This document shows positions 5,563-9,779 of a DNA stretch of 9,779 nucleotides, one piece after another. Position numbers and translations under genes: made by a program. The notes below the pieces were generated by a model. That model did no database searches, was not told the DNA's origin, and saw only the letters and a program-made list of their open reading frames with translations. The first letter of the stretch is position 1; each line of letters opens with the position of its first letter. The stretch lies in the NCBI GenBank assembly GCA_947624535.1, contig CANQKU010000035.1, forward strand, positions 1 to 9,779, read 5' to 3'. Source of the DNA: an uncultured Bacilli bacterium (GTDB taxonomy: Bacteria > Bacillota_I > Bacilli_A > RF39 > UBA660).

Positions 5563-8205
5563 CTATTTAGCTTCATACCAATTAGAGCCATAAGCAATTT
5601 TTACTTCTAATGGTACATTTAATTTATAAGTATGTTCCATAATGTTTTTAACAATTTCCATAACTTGGTCTAATTCATTTTTAAAAACATTAAATACTAG
5701 TTCATCGTGTACTTGAATAATCATCTTACTTTTTAATCCTAATTCTTTAAATTTATCATATATTTCAATCATAGCTTTTTTCAAAATATCTGATGCTGTT
5801 CCTTGAATTGGAGTATTAAGTGCTATTCTTTCTCCAGCACTTCTAACTAAGTAACTCTTACTTTTCAATTCTTCTATAATTCTTTTTCTATTCATTAATG
5901 TTTTGACATAACCTAATTCATAAGCATCTTTTTTCTCTTTTTCCATATATTCTTTAATACCTGGATACGTATTTAAATAATTTTCAATAAATTGTTTAGC
6001 AGTTTTTATATCTACACCTAAATCTTCAGATAACCCAAAACTACTAATTCCATATAAAATACCAAAATTTACGGCTTTAGCAGTTCTTCTCATATTTTTA
6101 TCTACTTCATCTAAACTTACATGGAATATATCAGAAGCCGTTTTGGTATGAATATCTAGGCCTTGATTAAATGCTTCTATTAGGTTAGTTGCATTAGACA
6201 TAGATGCAAAAATTCTAAGTTCTACTTGAGAATAATCACTAGATAATAAAACTGAGTCATCATCTGGAATAAAAGCTGAACGAATTAATTTAGAATATTC
6301 ATTTCTAGCAGGAATGTTTTGTAAGTTTGGACAAACACTTGATAATCTTCCTGTTCTAGTTAGAGTTTGAGTAAAAACAGTATGTATTCTTTGATCTGAT
6401 CTAATTTCATTTTTTAATCCAACAGCATAATTAGTATATAGTTTTGTTACTGTTCGATATTCTAATATTTTATTAACTATAGGATGAATATCTACTATTT
6501 TATCTAAGATATCTTTACTAGTTGAATATTTATTATTTTTAACACGTTTAGGATAAGGAATAGCTAATTTTTCAAATAAAATTGTACTTAATTGTTTAGG
6601 AGACATAATATTAAATTCTTCCCCTGCATCTTGATAAATTTCATTTGTCAATTGATCCATTTTTTCTTTTAATTGAATAGCAATTTGATCTAGATAATCT
6701 CCATCTACTTTTACACCTGTAATTTCCATATCAGCTAAAACTTCGGCTAGAGGCATCTCTATATTTTCAAATAAAGTTAACTCATCCTCGTCTTCTAATT
6801 GCTTAAGTAAATAATCTTTAACTTCATAAATAAATTTAGCTTTTTCCATAGATCTTTTAGCTGCAATCTCTTTTTCAATTTCTTTTTTATCTTTTTCTAA
6901 TCCATAAGTTGTTTCATATAGTTCAATATCATATTTAAAAGTTCTAGCAATATATGCTATATCATCTTTTACAGGATAATTCAATAGATATGCAGCAATC
7001 ATCAAGTCAAAAGTAGTATTTTTAACTTTTACATCATTTTGATTAAGACAAAATATAGACTTTTTCAAATCATATGTAAATTTATTACTATTACTTGAGA
7101 ATATATTTTTATAGTAGTCAAGCTCTTCTGGATAAATATAGTAAGCATTATCACCATCATATAGACCAATTCCTACTACTTTACTTTTACTATAACTAAT
7201 ACTATCTACTTCTATATAGTAAGCAAATTCATTTTTAATATTAAAATCTCTTATATCTTTAATTACTAAATCTTTCCTAGTTATTTCAATATTATCTTTC
7301 TTTGAAGGTGTTTCTACTATTTTTGGAACAGTTGTAGTTGTAGCTGCATCCAGTTTTTTAAGTAATGAATTAAATTCTAATTCTTTTAACATGTCTATAT
7401 ACTTATCTTTTTGAAGTCCCTCGTATTTTAAATCTTCTAAATTAAATGGCAATTCAACTTCTCTATAGATTGTAGCAAGTTGATAGCTCAAATAAGCATT
7501 ATCTTTATCATTTTCTAACTTTTCTTTAGTTTTTCCTTTTATCTCATCAATATGATTATATAAATTATCTAATGTTTGATACTGACTTAGTAAATTAATT
7601 GCTGTTTTTTCACCAATTCCCTTAACACCTGGGATATTATCACTACTATCTCCCATCAGTGCTTTTAAATCTATCATATTAATTGGATCTACTCCATATT
7701 GATTTCTAAACTCAGCTTGATCCATTCTTACAAAATTATTAGACTTCAACAATTTTACATCAACATCATTACTAATTAATTGTAATAAATCTTTATCACT
7801 ACTAATAATAGTTGCTGTAAATTCATCTTCTAAATCAACTAACTTACTTACTGTTCCTATAATATCATCAGCTTCATAGTTTTCAATTTCAAAATGTTTT
7901 ATACCCATAGCATCTAAGATTTCTTTAGCTTTAGGAAATTGTAAGCGCAAGTCATCAGGCATTTCTGCTCTACCAGCTTTATAAAAATCACATTGAGCAT
8001 GTCTAAAAGTTTTCCCCTTATCGAATGCCACTAAAATATAACTAGGTTTTTCTTCATGAATAATTTTATTCATCATATTTAAAAATCCATATAAAGCATT
8101 AGTGGGAAAACCCTTAGAATTTCTCATAATGACACCTTGATAAGCTGTGGCATAATAACTTCTAAATAATAAATTGTTTCCATCTACTAAGACTACTTTT
8201 TTCAT
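5563..8205 (-). CDS. polA: DNA polymerase I, with an apparently inactive proofreading domain
   Basis: This 880-residue family A polymerase does Okazaki-fragment processing and repair synthesis. The 5'-nuclease domain (1-285) has LVDGNNLLFRSYYA, YEADDIIGTV (110-119), SSDKDL (135-140) and GDSSDNIPGVKGIGEKTA (185-202). A Thr/Lys-rich linker (about 288-310) leads to a 3'-5' exonuclease-like domain whose acidic residues are mostly lost: FAYYIEVDS replaces FAFDTETDS, Ser383 stands where E. coli has Asp424, and no late acidic motif is evident. The polymerase domain is complete: TGRLSS (618-623), motif A DYSQVELR (657-664), O helix RRTAKAVNFGILYG (706-719), QGTASDILKKA (801-811), motif C QVHDEL (831-836). 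Phe714 at the ddNTP-discrimination site is kept. The ATG at 8205 has AGGTGA six bases upstream. It is followed tightly by fpg and preceded by a small membrane-protein gene under a LexA-type promoter. Confidence 0.97.
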   Translation of the reverse strand: MKKVVLVDGNNLLFRSYYATAYQGVIMRNSKGFPTNALYGFLNMMNKIIHEEKPSYILVAFDKGKTFRHAQCDFYKAGRAEMPDDLRLQFPKAKEILDAMGIKHFEIENYEADDIIGTVSKLVDLEDEFTATIISSDKDLLQLISNDVDVKLLKSNNFVRMDQAEFRNQYGVDPINMIDLKALMGDSSDNIPGVKGIGEKTAINLLSQYQTLDNLYNHIDEIKGKTKEKLENDKDNAYLSYQLATIYREVELPFNLEDLKYEGLQKDKYIDMLKELEFNSLLKKLDAATTTTVPKIVETPSKKDNIEITRKDLVIKDIRDFNIKNEFAYYIEVDSISYSKSKVVGIGLYDGDNAYYIYPEELDYYKNIFSSNSNKFTYDLKKSIFCLNQNDVKVKNTTFDLMIAAYLLNYPVKDDIAYIARTFKYDIELYETTYGLEKDKKEIEKEIAAKRSMEKAKFIYEVKDYLLKQLEDEDELTLFENIEMPLAEVLADMEITGVKVDGDYLDQIAIQLKEKMDQLTNEIYQDAGEEFNIMSPKQLSTILFEKLAIPYPKRVKNNKYSTSKDILDKIVDIHPIVNKILEYRTVTKLYTNYAVGLKNEIRSDQRIHTVFTQTLTRTGRLSSVCPNLQNIPARNEYSKLIRSAFIPDDDSVLLSSDYSQVELRIFASMSNATNLIEAFNQGLDIHTKTASDIFHVSLDEVDKNMRRTAKAVNFGILYGISSFGLSEDLGVDIKTAKQFIENYLNTYPGIKEYMEKEKKDAYELGYVKTLMNRKRIIEELKSKSYLVRSAGERIALNTPIQGTASDILKKAMIEIYDKFKELGLKSKMIIQVHDELVFNVFKNELDQVMEIVKNIMEHTYKLNVPLEVKIAYGSNWYEAK

Positions 8206-8223
8206 TTTACTTCACCTAATACT

Positions 8224-8240
8224 ATTATAACATAATTATA
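8224..8240 (-). promoter_or_regulatory. Possible internal polA promoter (two -10 candidates)
   Basis: In the 37 bases between the small membrane-protein gene and polA, the minus strand has TATAAT twice (8240-8235 and 8229-8224). The second is preceded by TG-T, an extended -10. No good -35 lies at normal spacing (TAGTCG for the nearer one). It could supply basal polA-fpg transcription independent of the upstream SOS-type promoter. In such AT-rich sequence, chance TATAAT is common. Confidence 0.4.
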
Positions 8241-8242
8241 AT

Positions 8243-8398
8243 TTAACGACTAAGTTTTATTGCAATTGAAGTATTATTATTTCTAAAATCTGTATTATCT
8301 TCTAATTCACTTACTCTATTAGTAACAAAAAATACTGATAATAACACCAAAGTATATATAATAGTAATGCCAATTCCTTTCTTAATAATTTCTTTCAT
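8243..8398 (-). CDS. 51-residue single-pass membrane protein, divergent from lexA; candidate SOS-induced division inhibitor
   Basis: This short frame starts at the ATG at 8398, with AAAGGAG nine bases upstream. It encodes a basic N-terminus (MKEIIKKG), one hydrophobic helix (GIGITIIYTLVLLSVFFVT, about 8-26) and a polar 25-residue tail (NRVSELEDNTDFRNNN onward). The positive-inside rule predicts N-in, C-out. I do not recognise the sequence. Its position and regulation are telling: it is divergent from lexA, and its promoter carries a LexA-box-like sequence. Bacillus YneA and Staphylococcus SosA are small, single-pass, SOS-induced division inhibitors at the same place. No LysM-like domain is present, unlike YneA. 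It is followed by polA (37-base gap), so it may lead a damage-response transcript. The role as a division inhibitor is inferred from position only; a remnant or unrelated micro-protein is possible. Confidence 0.78.
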   Translation of the reverse strand: MKEIIKKGIGITIIYTLVLLSVFFVTNRVSELEDNTDFRNNNTSIAIKLSR

Positions 8399-8428
8399 AA
8401 TACATCTCTCCTTTCATCAGATAAATCC

Positions 8429-8457
8429 ATTTTATACCATACAACAGTTCGTGTCAA
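8429..8457 (-). promoter_or_regulatory. Promoter of the small membrane-protein gene (and perhaps polA-fpg), LexA-type
   Basis: The minus strand reads TTGACA (8457-8452, perfect), a 17-base spacer, then TAAAAT (8434-8429, five of six). A shifted -10, TATAAA with a 15-base spacer, is also present. The start would fall about 20-25 bases before the ATG at 8398. The LexA-box-like 14-mer lies wholly inside the spacer, an ideal place for repression. Confidence 0.78.
8438..8451 (-). promoter_or_regulatory. Candidate LexA operator in the divergent SOS-type promoter
   Basis: The minus strand has CGAAC-TGTT-GTATG. The Bacillus and Staphylococcus LexA box is CGAAC-N4-GTTCG, so the left half matches fully and the right half at three of five positions. 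It lies between the -35 and -10 of the small membrane-protein promoter and in the lexA intergenic region, where an operator is expected. Binding itself is not shown by the sequence. Confidence 0.65.
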
Positions 8458-8465
8458 TAATTTTT

Positions 8466-8479
8466 AAAACATTTGTTTG
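8466..8479. promoter_or_regulatory. Candidate LexA operator at the lexA promoter (autoregulation)
   Basis: The plus strand reads AAAAC-ATTT-GTTTG (minus strand CAAAC-AAAT-GTTTT), matching CGAAC-N4-GTTCG at seven of ten positions. It overlaps the first three bases of the lexA -35 TTGACA. It is weaker than the neighbouring box at 8438-8451. In AT-rich DNA the match is suggestive only, but LexA usually represses its own gene from such a site. Confidence 0.5.
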
Positions 8480-8505
8480 ACAATTTACAAAATTAGTGGT
8501 AAACT
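8477..8505 (+). promoter_or_regulatory. lexA promoter
   Basis: TTGACA (8477-8482, perfect) is followed by a 17-base spacer and an extended -10, TGG-TAAACT (-10 at 8500-8505, four of six). The transcript would start near 8512, just upstream of the ribosome binding site AAGGAGGG (8516-8523), so the leader is very short. Confidence 0.78.
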
Positions 8506-8528
8506 AAATATAACGAAGGAGGGATTAC

Positions 8529-9146
8529 ATGGAAAAACTAACAGAACGCCAACAAGATATCCTACAAGTAATCAAAAAATTAATAGCTAAGAAAGGCTTT
8601 CCACCAACAGTTCGTGAAATTGGAAAAGAAGCAAATTTAAACTCACCTGCGACTACTCAATTTCATTTAAATCAATTAGTGGAAAAAGGATATTTGAAAA
8701 GAGATGCTAGTAAAAATAGAACAATTGAATTACTAGTACCTAATGAATATATCCAAAAGAATGAAAATATCATTGAAGTTCCACTATTAGGAAAAGTAAC
8801 TGCTGGTACTCCAATTGAAGCTATTGAAACACCTAATGAGTTTTTCTCACTACCTGCTAATATTGTCAATAAAAAGCGTGAGATATTTACTTTAAAAGTA
8901 AGTGGTGAATCTATGATTAATGTAGGAATTTATGATGGCGATATCTTAATTGTTGAGCGTTGTTCCACTGCCAAAAATGGTGATACTGTTGTTGCAATGA
9001 ATGCTAATAATGAAGCAACAGTTAAAACTTTCTACAAAGAAAATGGCTACTTTAGATTACAACCTGAAAATGATACTATGGAGCCTATTATTCTAAAAGA
9101 AGTAACTATTTTAGGAAAAGCAGTCGGACTATACCGACAATTTTAA
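8529..9146 (+). CDS. lexA: SOS repressor LexA (self-cleaving)
   Basis: This 205-residue repressor blocks SOS genes until RecA filaments trigger its self-cleavage. The N-terminal winged helix is typical: LTERQQDILQVIKKLIAKKGFPPTVREIG, then NSPATTQFHLNQLVEKGYLKRD, whose recognition helix differs from the B. subtilis form (SSSTVHGHLARLE). The S24 peptidase half has the Ala92-Gly93 cleavage bond in GKVTAGTPIEA, catalytic Ser128 in KVSGESM and Lys166 in NEATVKTF, so it should be cleavable. Length is normal for Firmicutes. The ATG at 8529 has AAGGAGGG five bases upstream. Two LexA-box-like sites lie in the 130 bases between it and the divergent membrane-protein gene, which suggests autoregulation plus control of that neighbour. 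It converges with tgt over a shared terminator. Confidence 0.97.
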   Translation: MEKLTERQQDILQVIKKLIAKKGFPPTVREIGKEANLNSPATTQFHLNQLVEKGYLKRDASKNRTIELLVPNEYIQKNENIIEVPLLGKVTAGTPIEAIETPNEFFSLPANIVNKKREIFTLKVSGESMINVGIYDGDILIVERCSTAKNGDTVVAMNANNEATVKTFYKENGYFRLQPENDTMEPIILKEVTILGKAVGLYRQF

Positions 9147-9185
9147 AAAAAGCTACTGACTTAATTTAGTCAGTAGTTTTTTTTT
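9145..9185. terminator. Two-way terminator shared by lexA and tgt
   Basis: CTACTGACT (9153-9161) pairs perfectly with AGTCAGTAG (9168-9176) around a six-base loop. Nine T follow on the plus strand and seven A precede, so it works in both directions. The tgt stop codon lies at the loop-arm edge (9166-9168) and the final tgt codons form one arm, while the lexA stop is only seven bases away. Confidence 0.9.
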
Positions 9186-9779
9186 GGTATTTTTTTATAA
9201 ATTCTTCTTTAAACTCTAATATTTTATCTTCTTTAATTGCCTTACGTAAATCTTCTGTTAGACGAATTAAAAAACGAATATTATGAATTGATAATAAAGT
9301 TCCACCTAACACTTCACCAGTAGTAATTAAATGTCTAATATAACTTTTTGTATAATTTTTACAAGTATAACAGTCACATTCACTATCAATTGGGCTAAAA
9401 TCTTCAATAAATTTCGCATTATGTAAATTAATCTTGCCATGATATGTAAAAGCTTGTCCATGACGAGCAATTCTAGTAGGAAGAACACAGTCAAAAATAT
9501 CTATTCCTCTAATTACACCCTCAATAATGTCAATTGGGTCTCCTACTCCCATTAAATATCTAACTTTATCTTCTGGTAAATAACAAATTGAATAGTCAAT
9601 GGCTTTGTACATATCTTCTTTACTTTCACCATCGTTAGCAACCCCACCAATACTATAGCCATCAAAATTCATCTTAACTGTCTCAACTGCTGAATATTTT
9701 CTTAAATCTTTATATGGGCCTCCTTGAATAATTCCAAATAAAGCTTGATTTTCATTACTATGAACTTTCTTACCCCTTG
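9166..9779 (-). CDS. tgt: tRNA-guanine transglycosylase, C-terminal part (5' end beyond the window)
   Basis: This enzyme swaps the wobble guanine of GUN-anticodon tRNAs for the queuosine precursor preQ1. About 203 C-terminal residues are in the window; the frame stays open to the right edge. An internal ATG at 9672 is not the start, because family sequence continues upstream of it: NQALFGIIQGGPYKDLR. Downstream come FDGYSIGGVANDGESKED, LMGVGDP, the nucleophile motif GIDIFDCVLPTR (Asp), the zinc ligands CDCYTC with a later His (IRHLI), and the C-terminal helix IHNIRFLIRLTEDLRKAI. The usual IGGLAVGE is replaced by IGGVANDGES. The part with the first catalytic Asp lies outside. The last codons form one arm of the terminator shared with lexA. 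Confidence 0.95.
   Translation of the reverse strand, partial: RGKKVHSNENQALFGIIQGGPYKDLRKYSAVETVKMNFDGYSIGGVANDGESKEDMYKAIDYSICYLPEDKVRYLMGVGDPIDIIEGVIRGIDIFDCVLPTRIARHGQAFTYHGKINLHNAKFIEDFSPIDSECDCYTCKNYTKSYIRHLITTGEVLGGTLLSIHNIRFLIRLTEDLRKAIKEDKILEFKEEFIKKYQKKTTD

Noticed and set aside
7325..7337. LexA-box-like GGAACAGTTGTAG inside polA
   Set aside because: The right half matches poorly, there is no promoter, and it encodes the Thr/Val linker of PolA. Probably chance.
9166..9672. A separate short gene starting at the ATG at 9672
   Set aside because: Tgt family sequence (QALFGIIQGG and the following DLR) continues in frame upstream to the window edge, so this is an internal Met of tgt.

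Overview
The window is very AT-rich bacterial chromosome with Firmicutes-style core genes, strong AAAGGAG-type ribosome binding sites, short intergenic gaps and the standard code: TGA ends yceD and tmcAL, and tryptophan is TGG (for example near the PolA C-terminus). It looks like a Bacilli-type, low-GC Firmicute, perhaps an Erysipelotrichia- or RF39-like lineage. The genus cannot be named from this sequence. I see no mobile element, CRISPR array, tRNA or rRNA.

Left block (1-1411). A minus-strand operon runs from a coiled-coil/Cys-rich hypothetical protein through yceD (DUF177) to rpmF (ribosomal protein L32), ending in a terminator built from the last rpmF codons. Divergent to it is tmcAL. 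As I recall, B. subtilis has the same divergent ylbM / ylbN-rpmF layout, so the hypothetical gene looks like an addition at the head of the operon. The L32 reading frame carries a nine-residue N-terminal extension, MLKLDIQMF, directly before the usual mature start AVPFRK. It closely resembles the extension that Prp protease removes from Firmicute ribosomal protein L27.

Middle block (1412-8205). tmcAL and gmk are on the plus strand, coupled by a GTGA overlap, and converge on pyk across a two-way terminator. pyk has its own promoter. Upstream of it on the minus strand lie polA and fpg, a gap-filling polymerase and an 8-oxoguanine glycosylase, translated from closely spaced frames as a base-excision-repair pair.

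Right block (8206-9779). lexA is on the plus strand. Divergent to it is a previously uncounted 51-codon frame for a single-pass membrane protein, which leads into polA-fpg. Its promoter (TTGACA-17-TAAAAT) holds a LexA-box-like sequence, CGAACTGTTGTATG, inside the spacer. A second box-like sequence abuts the -35 of lexA. The layout matches the lexA-yneA (Bacillus) and lexA-sosA (Staphylococcus) loci, where a small membrane protein halts division during SOS. The window ends inside tgt, which converges on lexA over a shared terminator.

The two observations most worth following are the L27-like processing signal on L32 and the SOS-controlled membrane micro-protein at the head of a polA-fpg unit.
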